From positions 1 to 9,851 of the forward strand of contig JAQGNM010000258.1 of assembly GCA_028291845.1 (NCBI GenBank): a stretch of DNA of 9,851 bases, written 5' to 3'. The notes beneath the pieces were generated by a model. That model worked only from the letters and a program-made list of their open reading frames with translations, was not told the DNA's origin and did no database searches. Origin of the DNA: Massilia sp. (lineage in GTDB: Bacteria > Pseudomonadota > Gammaproteobacteria > Burkholderiales > Burkholderiaceae_D). The number at the start of each line of letters is the position of its first letter. Position 1 is the first letter of the stretch. A program made the position numbers and the translations under genes. Positions 1 through 7,628 of the stretch are shown here, one piece after another.

Positions 1-8
1 GCATCCCG

Positions 9-1076
9 CTATGGAATCAAGCGGTCCGCACGCAGCTGCGCAAACAGTTCCGTAAAACTGTCCTCGGTCGGCTGGTAGCCCGTAAAACCGAGCTTGCGGC
101 TGCGCGTCATATCGGTCATCACTTCCACGGGTCGCGAGAGATCGAGGTCGGTATGCCAGGCCGAGGCCAGGCGATTCAGGTCGGACTCCACCAGGCCGTG
201 CTGCTCCGCCATGCGCTTCCACAGTTCCTGATACTGCGCCAGCTCGGGCTCGAGCGGATGGATGGCGCCGTCGAAGCCGCGCGCCTCGACGCCGAACCAG
301 TCGGCGATGCGGCCCCACAACCACTGCCAGCGGAAGATGTCGCCGTTGGCGATATTAAAAGCGGTATTGTGCGCCGCTTCGGTATCGGCGGCCCACAACA
401 GCTGCTTGGCCAACTGGCGCGCGTCGGTGACGTCGGACAAGCCTTGCCATTGCGCTTGCGAACCGGGAAACTGGAATACGGCGCCGGTCTGCTTGCAGAT
501 CGAGGCGTACACGGCCAGCGTGGTGCCCATGTTCATGGCGTTGCCGACCGCCTTGCCGATCAGGGTGTGCGGGCGGTGCACGTTCCACGCAAAGCCGTCG
601 CGGGCGGCGGCGGCGAACACTTCGTCTTCCTGGGCGTAGTAAAAATTATCGAGATCCAGGCGTGGCTGGTCTTCGCGCAAGGGCGTCTGCGGCAAGGTGC
701 CGCTGCTGGCGTAGGCGTCGAACGGGCCGAGATAGTGTTTGAGGCCCGTCACCAGGGAGACGTGGCGCACCGATTTTTTCGGCGACAGGACATCGAGCAC
801 ATTTTTCACCATGCCGGCGTTGACCCGGATGTTTTCCTGCTCGGTCGCCTGACGCAGCCAGGCGGTAATAAAAACGTTGGTGGGGGCTATGTCGGCCAGC
901 GCGCCCGACAAGGAGGCCGGGTCGCGCAGGTCGGCGGCGACGGCAATGATGCCGCTGCCATCGTCTTTGGCGCCGCGGGCAAGACCGTACACGGTCCAGC
1001 CCTGGCGCAGTAATTCAGTGGCGAGATTGTTGCCGGCGATGCCGCTGCTGCCGACGATGAGTGCGGATTTGGTCAT
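9..1076 (-). CDS. PRISE-type SDR family oxidoreductase (progesterone 5-beta-reductase/iridoid synthase-like)
   Basis: This 355-residue protein is probably a soluble NAD(P)H-dependent enone reductase or related dehydrogenase; its physiological substrate cannot be read from sequence. A Rossmann nucleotide-binding loop GSSGIAGNN lies at residues 9-17. Two signatures separate it from classical SDRs and match the PRISE group: TGLKHYLGPF at 110-119, holding the presumed catalytic Lys113, and NFYYAQED at 144-151, holding the presumed catalytic Tyr. The usual YxxxK motif is absent, as expected for PRISE enzymes. Length fits the family. The ATG at 1076 is preceded by AGGA about 6 nt upstream (1084-1087), and the stop is TAG at 9-11. 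It is divergent from a LysR-type gene 96 bp away, a layout typical of a regulator and its target, so control by that regulator is inferred. Family call is strong; substrate unknown. Confidence 0.9.
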   Translation of the reverse strand: MTKSALIVGSSGIAGNNLATELLRQGWTVYGLARGAKDDGSGIIAVAADLRDPASLSGALADIAPTNVFITAWLRQATEQENIRVNAGMVKNVLDVLSPKKSVRHVSLVTGLKHYLGPFDAYASSGTLPQTPLREDQPRLDLDNFYYAQEDEVFAAAARDGFAWNVHRPHTLIGKAVGNAMNMGTTLAVYASICKQTGAVFQFPGSQAQWQGLSDVTDARQLAKQLLWAADTEAAHNTAFNIANGDIFRWQWLWGRIADWFGVEARGFDGAIHPLEPELAQYQELWKRMAEQHGLVESDLNRLASAWHTDLDLSRPVEVMTDMTRSRKLGFTGYQPTEDSFTELFAQLRADRLIP

Positions 1077-1101
1077 GGCGTGTCCTGTTGTAAGCTAATC
1101 A

Positions 1102-1160
1102 TGTAGTCTACTGTGCTTGCGTGCGCCGATAAACCGGCGCACGGCACAAACACTGTAGAC
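1102..1160. promoter_or_regulatory. Nested inverted repeats in the divergent SDR/LysR intergenic region (candidate operator)
   Basis: Three symmetric elements sit in the 96 bp between the divergent genes. (a) GTAGTCTAC at 1103-1111 is a 9-bp palindrome. (b) GTCTAC at 1106-1111 is repeated inverted as GTAGAC at 1155-1160, just before the lysR ribosome site AAGGA (1161-1165). (c) CGTGCGCCG at 1120-1128 pairs perfectly with CGGCGCACG at 1135-1143 around a 6-nt loop; GTGC at 1113-1116 and GCAC at 1144-1147 extend it across a bulge. LysR regulators commonly bind imperfect dyads between themselves and a divergent target, so an operator role is reasonable. The GC-rich stem could instead act in the lysR leader RNA. 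I could not assign convincing -35/-10 boxes on either strand. Confidence 0.4.
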
Positions 1161-1172
1161 AAGGATTCTCTA

Positions 1173-2081
1173 ATGGCTGAACAATTTGCCGGCGTCGCCA
1201 TTTTCGTGGCCGCCGCCCGCAGCGGTAGTTTTACCGCGGCCGCAAACGAACTGGGGATGACCAAGTCGGCGGTCGGCAAAAGCATCGCGCGGCTGGAAGA
1301 CCGGCTGGGCGTGCGACTGTTTCACCGCACCACCCGGCGCATCACCCTGACGGTCGACGGCGCCGCCTACTTCGCCAGTTGCGCCGGCGCGCTCGACAAT
1401 ATCGTCGACGCCGAACGGGCCTTGCAGAGCGGCCGCCAGGAGATCGTCGGCCGCGTGCGCATCGACATGCCCGCCGCATTCGGGCGCGGCGTGGTGTTGC
1501 CCTTGCTGGCCGAGCTGGCCGTGGCGCACCCGCAGCTCACCTTCAGCCTCAGTTTCGCCGATCACCTGGTCGACCCTTTCGACGAGGGCATCGACCTGTT
1601 GATCCGGTTTGGCGAGCTTGGCGACGCGGCCGGTCTGGTGGCCAAGCGCCTGGGACGCCAGCGCCAATGGCTGTGCGCGTCGCCCGCTTACCTGGCGCGG
1701 CGCGGCTTGCCGCGTTCGATGGGCGAACTGGCCGGGCACGACTGCGTGGTCGGCAAGCGCCGCCACGCGGTGATGAAGTGGCGCCTGCTCGATGAGCACG
1801 GCGCCGCCGTCAAATATGCGCCGCCGCCGACCCACCAGGTGGGCGACGGCGACGCGGTGCTGTCGATGGCGCTGGCCGGCTGCGGCATCTGCCAGCTGCC
1901 GGGGTTCATGGTGCGCGGGCCGTTGGCGTCCGGCGCGCTGGTGAGCGTGCTCGATGACGCGGCCGATCACGGTATCGAGATTTTTGCGCTGTGGCCGCAG
2001 ACGCGGCACTTGCTGCCCAAGCTGCGCTGTGTGATCGATGCGCTCGAAGCGAAGGCGGCGGCGGGCGCTTTCGACGCCTGA
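1173..2081 (+). CDS. LysR family transcriptional regulator
   Basis: A 302-residue DNA-binding regulator of normal LysR length. The N-terminal winged helix-turn-helix occupies about residues 5-65 and shows the family pattern: FVAAARSGSFTAAANELG, then the recognition helix around TKSAVGKSIARLE, then LGVRLFHRTTRR. Residues of about 90-295 form the periplasmic-binding-protein-like effector domain. Wording such as GRVRIDMPAAFGR and DLLIRFGEL resembles the CrgA/DmlR-like subgroup. The ATG at 1173 is chosen because AAGGA at 1161-1165 lies 7 nt upstream. An in-frame GTG at 1113 would add 20 residues, but that stretch falls inside the inverted repeats and lacks family homology. The likely target is the divergent reductase, with autoregulation probable; the effector is unknown. 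Confidence 0.93.
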   Translation: MAEQFAGVAIFVAAARSGSFTAAANELGMTKSAVGKSIARLEDRLGVRLFHRTTRRITLTVDGAAYFASCAGALDNIVDAERALQSGRQEIVGRVRIDMPAAFGRGVVLPLLAELAVAHPQLTFSLSFADHLVDPFDEGIDLLIRFGELGDAAGLVAKRLGRQRQWLCASPAYLARRGLPRSMGELAGHDCVVGKRRHAVMKWRLLDEHGAAVKYAPPPTHQVGDGDAVLSMALAGCGICQLPGFMVRGPLASGALVSVLDDAADHGIEIFALWPQTRHLLPKLRCVIDALEAKAAAGAFDA

Positions 2082-2173
2082 AATCTTCCGTGCGATCGGG
2101 CGGTTGTGACAATGCGCGCATTTTCAGCGCATTTTGCTGTGTATGCTTGTGGTTTCAATCACTACCGTTCGCC

Positions 2174-2638
2174 ATGCGCCACCTTATCGTATATATCCTG
2201 CTGCCGACCTGCGCCGGCGCCACTCTCGCCCAGTCGCTGCCGCCGCCAAGCCGGACCATCTATAAATGCGAACAGGGTGAAAAGGTCAGTTACTCCGATG
2301 AGCCCTGCGTGGGGGCCAAGGCGCTCGATATCGTGGTGCCGCGCGGGCTGGATAAGCTGTCGGGACAGCGGCGCACGGGGGACGATGTTTTAAATGAAGT
2401 GCGCCATGAGCAGTTTGCTAACGCGCTCCAACCCATCTCCGGGATGACGCCTGAACAGCTGGCAACCGCCACGCGCCGCCGGCGCCTTAGCAATCCGGCG
2501 CAGCTTCTCTGCCGCCAGCTCGATCAGGCGCTGCCACAGGCCGAGGCACGCGAGCCGGGCCTGACCGGCGAAGCGCTGCGGCAGGTGCAACTGTCGCTGT
2601 ACGATATGCGCAAACAGTATAAATTGATTGACTGCTGA
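2174..2638 (+). CDS. Small exported protein with DUF4124-like N-terminal region
   Basis: A 154-residue protein with a signal peptide: a short basic start (MRH), a hydrophobic core at about residues 4-16, and a plausible signal peptidase I site after T-L-A at 17-19. The mature N-terminus has the pattern IYKCEQGEKVSYSDEPC (29-45), which resembles the DUF4124 signature of a Cys, a Tyr-Ser/Thr-Asp turn and a second Cys. Further Cys residues are at 113 and the very last position, 154, so the mature protein has four Cys and could form two disulfides in the periplasm. The rest is charged and probably helical. No Shine-Dalgarno is obvious; the ATG at 2174 is chosen because it places the signal peptide at the N-terminus. 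Two direct repeats GCGCATTTT (2116-2124, 2127-2135) lie upstream. Function unknown; the DUF4124 call rests on the short motif only. Confidence 0.75.
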   Translation: MRHLIVYILLPTCAGATLAQSLPPPSRTIYKCEQGEKVSYSDEPCVGAKALDIVVPRGLDKLSGQRRTGDDVLNEVRHEQFANALQPISGMTPEQLATATRRRRLSNPAQLLCRQLDQALPQAEAREPGLTGEALRQVQLSLYDMRKQYKLIDC

Positions 2639-2662
2639 GACCGGCGATGGCGCGGTCAGCAG
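2632..2662 (+). other. Stem-loop overlapping the stop codon of the DUF4124-like gene
   Basis: CTGCT (2632-2636) pairs with AGCAG (2658-2662) and GACCG (2639-2643) with CGGTC (2653-2657), leaving GA of the TGA stop as a bulge and a 9-nt loop. The 3' half of this hairpin is also the start of the left arm of the palindromic repeat, so the two structures exclude each other. There is no following T-run, so it is not a standard intrinsic terminator. Structure is seen; function is unknown. Confidence 0.35.
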
Positions 2663-2752
2663 GGGGACTGGCACCGCAAGGTGCCTGTCCCATGGTTGAG
2701 ATGCCTCAGCGCCGGCATGGGACAGGCACCTTTGGCGCCAGTCCCCCTGCTG
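2657..2752. repeat. Palindromic intergenic repeat element, copy 1 (96 bp, REP/MITE-like)
   Basis: Two perfect nested inverted repeats are visible. The outer 16-bp arms begin CAGCAGGGGGACTGGC (2657-2672) and end at 2737-2752. The inner 16-bp arms are AGGTGCCTGTCCCATG (2679-2694) and its complement at 2716-2731. A small central stem TGAG/CTCA (2697-2700, 2705-2708) caps the structure. The element fills most of the 133 bp between the convergent DUF4124-like gene and marC, starting 19 bp after the former's stop. A second copy with the same GGGGGACTGGC and GTGCCTGTCCCAT core arms lies at 6609-6719, so this is a dispersed family and not a chance hairpin. It lacks a U-tract but may still impede transcription or protect 3' ends. 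It encodes nothing credible. Confidence 0.85.
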
Positions 2753-2771
2753 CAAGCCCCTGCTGCATGCG

Positions 2772-3368
2772 TTACAGAGTCTTGACGAACTCGCGTATGC
2801 CGCCCAACAGCATCTCCACCGACATCGCCGTCAGTATCAATCCCATCAAGCGCTCGAAGGCCGTCATCACCTGGGGTCCCAGCGCCTTTTGCAAGCGCTC
2901 GGCGCCGAGGAAGACGGCCAGCCAGACGATGGCGACGGCAGCCAGCGCGGCGACGTGGATCATCACTTCGCCCATGGTCTCGCGCGAGAACAGCAGCACG
3001 GTCGCCAGCGCCGACGGGCCGGCCAGCGCGGGGATCGCCAGCGGCACGATGAACGGTTCGCCGCCTTCGGTTTTACCGAGCACGCCGTCCGGGTGCGGGA
3101 ACACCATGCGAATCGCGATCAACAGCAGGATCACGCTGCCGCCGATGCGCAAGGACACTTCCGACAATTGCAGCGCGGTCAGCAGGTGGCGGCCGAAAAA
3201 CATGAACACCAGCAGCACCATGAAGGCGATGGCGCACTCGCGCAGCACGATGCGGGGACGGCGCGTACGCTCCACCGGCGCCAGGGCGCTGACAAAGATC
3301 GGCACGTTGCCGAACGGGTCGGTCACCAGCAGCAGCAGGATAAAAGTCTGGAGAAAGGTCTGGGTCAT
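2772..3368 (-). CDS. MarC/YhgN family integral membrane protein
   Basis: A 198-residue inner-membrane protein of the MarC (UPF0056) family, closest in wording to E. coli YhgN, whose length is almost identical. Conserved landmarks are the TDPFGNVPIF segment (16-25), the GGEPFIVPLAIPALAGPS loop and helix (102-119), and ERLMGLIL (172-179). About six hydrophobic helices can be placed at roughly 7-27, 42-62, 72-92, 105-127, 136-155 and 172-192. The family's function is unsettled; the old multiple-antibiotic-resistance link to MarC is not well supported, so no transport role is asserted. The ATG at 3368 is the only good start: an in-frame TGA lies five codons upstream, and a weak AAGGTGA sits about 12 nt upstream. 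It follows the operon terminator, so it probably has its own promoter or depends on readthrough. Confidence 0.92.
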   Translation of the reverse strand: MTQTFLQTFILLLLVTDPFGNVPIFVSALAPVERTRRPRIVLRECAIAFMVLLVFMFFGRHLLTALQLSEVSLRIGGSVILLLIAIRMVFPHPDGVLGKTEGGEPFIVPLAIPALAGPSALATVLLFSRETMGEVMIHVAALAAVAIVWLAVFLGAERLQKALGPQVMTAFERLMGLILTAMSVEMLLGGIREFVKTL

Positions 3369-3392
3369 GGCGGTTCGATATCACCTTGAATG

Positions 3393-3419
3393 AAAAAAAG
3401 GCCAGATGACTCTGGCCTT
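3393..3419 (-). terminator. Rho-independent terminator of the hflX-hflK-hflC-hisZ-purA-PRT operon
   Basis: Read on the minus strand, AAGGCCAGA (3419-3411) pairs perfectly with TCTGGCCTT (3406-3398) around a 4-nt loop, and a T-tract follows (complement of the seven A's at 3393-3399). It lies 28 bp after the phosphoribosyltransferase stop codon and about 25 bp before the marC start. This is the clearest transcription end in the window. Confidence 0.9.
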
Positions 3420-3446
3420 CGGCGTATGGCATACAGCGGCGGCGGC

Positions 3447-3992
3447 TTACAAGGCGCCGCGGCCCTTTTTCATCCATGCCGCCAGCTGGTGCGGGCGCAG
3501 GCCGTCGTAATCTTCGAACGGTTGATGGATCCACGGGTTGTGCGGCAATTCGTCGAGAAAATAATCAGGACGGATCGACGAGGTGCCCTTGACCCAGATG
3601 ACAGCCGATTTCACTTCGGTCACTCCAGTGAAATTTTCTTTCAGGTGCCTGGTGACCTTGTCGAGCGTGACGCCGGAGTCGGCCAGGTCGTCGACCAGCA
3701 GGATCTTGCCGGCCAGCGGGCCCTTGGTCATCGTCATGTACTTGGCGATGTCGAGGTCGCCCTGCTTGGTGCCGGCTTCTTCGCGGTAGGAGCTGGTCGA
3801 CAGGATCGCCAGCGGCACGTCAAAAATGCGCGAGAAGACGTCGCCCGGACGCACGCCACCGCGCGCCAGGCACAGCACCTGGTCGAATTTCCAGCCCGAC
3901 TCGTAGACCTTGAGCGCCAGGCGCTCGATCAGGCGGTGATATTCGTCCCAGGAGACCCACAGGTCTTTGTCGGTCGATGGTGGCGTGGTCAT
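3447..3992 (-). CDS. Purine-type phosphoribosyltransferase (COG2236-like)
   Basis: A 181-residue type I phosphoribosyltransferase, expected to join a base (probably a 6-oxopurine) to PRPP. The PRPP-binding motif ILLVDDLADSGVTL is intact at residues 97-110, with the paired acidic residues and the DSG turn. ARGG at 43-46 matches the pyrophosphate-binding loop. The C-terminal part (about 133-172: VIWVKGTS, WIHQPFEDYD) is the hood region that would set base specificity; I cannot deduce the base from it. The ATG at 3992 follows GAGGA 6 nt upstream. It starts 30 bp after the purA stop and is the last gene before the operon terminator, so co-expression with purA is likely and purine salvage is the simplest role. 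Often annotated hypoxanthine/guanine phosphoribosyltransferase; symbol withheld because substrate is unproven. Confidence 0.9.
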   Translation of the reverse strand: MTTPPSTDKDLWVSWDEYHRLIERLALKVYESGWKFDQVLCLARGGVRPGDVFSRIFDVPLAILSTSSYREEAGTKQGDLDIAKYMTMTKGPLAGKILLVDDLADSGVTLDKVTRHLKENFTGVTEVKSAVIWVKGTSSIRPDYFLDELPHNPWIHQPFEDYDGLRPHQLAAWMKKGRGAL

Positions 3993-4022
3993 GACAGGTC
4001 CTCTTTTAGCTGAAGGGTTTAT

Positions 4023-6499
<2,477 letters not shown>

Positions 6500-6573
6500 G
6501 GGTGTTTACTAAATTGAAATGTTAACGGTCGGGCGGGCGGACGCAGCCGCAAAAAGAATGCGCCGAACCATCA

Positions 6574-6603
6574 ATTTTACCTGAAATGAGAACGGGAGGC
6601 GAA
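6574..6603 (-). promoter_or_regulatory. Possible sigma-70 promoter for hisZ-purA-PRT
   Basis: On the minus strand, TAAAAT (6579-6574, one mismatch to TATAAT) is preceded at 18 bp by a weak -35-like TTCGCC (6603-6598). It lies about 75 bp upstream of hisZ and on the hisZ side of the palindromic repeat, which would let hisZ, purA and the phosphoribosyltransferase be expressed separately from hflXKC. The -35 is poor, so this is a suggestion only. Confidence 0.28.
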
Positions 6604-6608
6604 TAGCA

Positions 6609-6719
6609 GGGGGACTGGCGCTGAAAGTGCCTGTCCCATTTTCGTTCCGAGGCAAACTGTGCCTCAGAGCGAACATGGGACAGGCACCTACGGTCCGAAC
6701 GCGGCCCGGCCAGTCCCCC
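6609..6719. repeat. Palindromic intergenic repeat element, copy 2 (about 111 bp, REP/MITE-like)
   Basis: Same family as the element at 2657-2752. The outer arms GGGGGACTGGC (6609-6619) and GCCAGTCCCCC (6709-6719) pair over 11 bp. The inner arms GTGCCTGTCCCAT (6627-6639) and ATGGGACAGGCAC (6675-6687) pair over 13 bp. The centre holds GAGGCA/TGCCTC (6649-6654, 6660-6665) with CGTTC/GAGCG outside it, giving one long near-continuous hairpin from 6627 to 6687. The spacer between inner and outer right arms is 21 bp (6688-6708), against about 5 bp in copy 1, so this copy has an insertion or has diverged. The best alignment to copy 1 is in reverse orientation. It starts 6 bp after the hflC stop codon, inside the hflC-hisZ gap, and so lies within the operon. 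Confidence 0.85.
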
Positions 6720-6725
6720 TTCTGA

Positions 6726-7628
6726 TTACTTCTTCGACGAAGCAGCGGGCGCAGACCCACCAGCGCCAGGCGATCTGAAATACTTGAAGAAATCGGAATT
6801 CGAATCGAGCACCATCACATCGCCATGCGTTTTGAAGGTGGCGCGGTAGGCCTCGAGCGAGCGGTAGAATTTATAGAACTCGGGATTCTTGCCGAACGAT
6901 TGCGCATAAATTTCCGATGCCTTGGCGTCGCCCTCGCCCTTGATCTTTTCGGCATCGCGATACGCTTCGGCCAGGATCACGGTGCGTTGACGATCGGCGT
7001 CGGCGCGGATTTTTTCCGATTCGGCCGAACCGGTCGAACGCAGTTCATTGGCCACGCGGGTGCGCTCGGCCTTCATGCGGTCATACACCGAGGCGTTGAT
7101 CTGCTCGACGTAGTCGACGCGTTTGAGGCGCACGTCGACGATCTGGATGCCGATCTGCTTCGCTTCCAGGATGACCTTGTTGCGGATGCCTTCCATCACC
7201 TTGCCGCGCTCGCCGGAAATGACTTCGCGCACCGTGCGCTTGGTGATTTCATCGTTCAGCGCCGCCTTGACGATCTGCGACATGCGGTCGCGCGCACGCG
7301 ATTCGTCGCCGTTGAAGCTGACGTAATACAGGCGCGGATCGAGGATGCGGAATTTTACGAAAGCGTCGACCAGGATGTTCTTCTTTTCGGCCGTGATGAA
7401 ACGGTCGGAGTCGGGCGTATCCAGGGTCTGGATGCGCTTGTCGAACATCACCACGTTTTGCAACGGCGCCGGCAGCTTGAAGTGCAGGCCAGGCTCAGTG
7501 ATGGTGTCGCGCACTTCGCCCAAGGCGAAGACGATGGCGAACTTGGTCTGGTCGACCACGAACACGCACGACCACAACAGCAACAGGGCGACGAAGGCGC
7601 CGACGAATAAAGTAACGACGCGGTTCAT
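6726..7628 (-). CDS. hflC: FtsH protease modulator HflC (SPFH protein)
   Basis: HflC pairs with HflK in a large inner-membrane SPFH/prohibitin-type assembly that surrounds FtsH and limits its degradation of membrane substrates. The 300-residue protein has a single N-terminal membrane anchor at about 4-24, then the SPFH domain (about 25-200) with VDQTKFAIVFALGEV, PGLHFKLPAP at 46-55 and the ILDPRLYY stretch. A long charged helical segment follows (about 183-245, AERTRVANELRSTGSAESEKI onward in register). The C-terminus is Gly/Ala/Ser-rich (about 287-300). Start ATG at 7628 shares one base with the hflK stop (TGATG), and a GGGAGAG ribosome site lies within hflK, so the two are translationally coupled, matching their use as one complex. 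Confidence 0.97.
   Translation of the reverse strand: MNRVVTLFVGAFVALLLLWSCVFVVDQTKFAIVFALGEVRDTITEPGLHFKLPAPLQNVVMFDKRIQTLDTPDSDRFITAEKKNILVDAFVKFRILDPRLYYVSFNGDESRARDRMSQIVKAALNDEITKRTVREVISGERGKVMEGIRNKVILEAKQIGIQIVDVRLKRVDYVEQINASVYDRMKAERTRVANELRSTGSAESEKIRADADRQRTVILAEAYRDAEKIKGEGDAKASEIYAQSFGKNPEFYKFYRSLEAYRATFKTHGDVMVLDSNSDFFKYFRSPGAGGSAPAASSKK

Noticed and set aside
153..1013. A 286-codon plus-strand frame opposite the SDR gene
   Set aside because: The minus strand carries clear PRISE motifs, while this frame is a compositional shadow.
1113..1172. Upstream GTG start extending LysR by 20 residues
   Set aside because: No ribosome site, no family homology, and it lies inside the inverted-repeat region; the ATG at 1173 has AAGGA at proper spacing.
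1170..2009. A 279-codon minus-strand frame opposite lysR
   Set aside because: His/Gln/Arg-rich translation typical of antisense to GC-rich genes; the sense strand has a complete LysR protein.
2657..2752. Repeat copy 1 as a conventional bidirectional terminator
   Set aside because: It lies between convergent genes and forms a strong hairpin, but no T-tract follows on either strand, and a second copy lies inside an operon.
2390..2755. Minus-strand frame crossing repeat copy 1 and the end of the DUF4124-like gene
   Set aside because: Its sequence is made of the palindrome and antisense coding DNA, with no recognisable protein.
6509..6760. An 83-codon minus-strand frame through repeat copy 2
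   Set aside because: Most of it is the palindromic arms translated; no family resemblance and no ribosome site.
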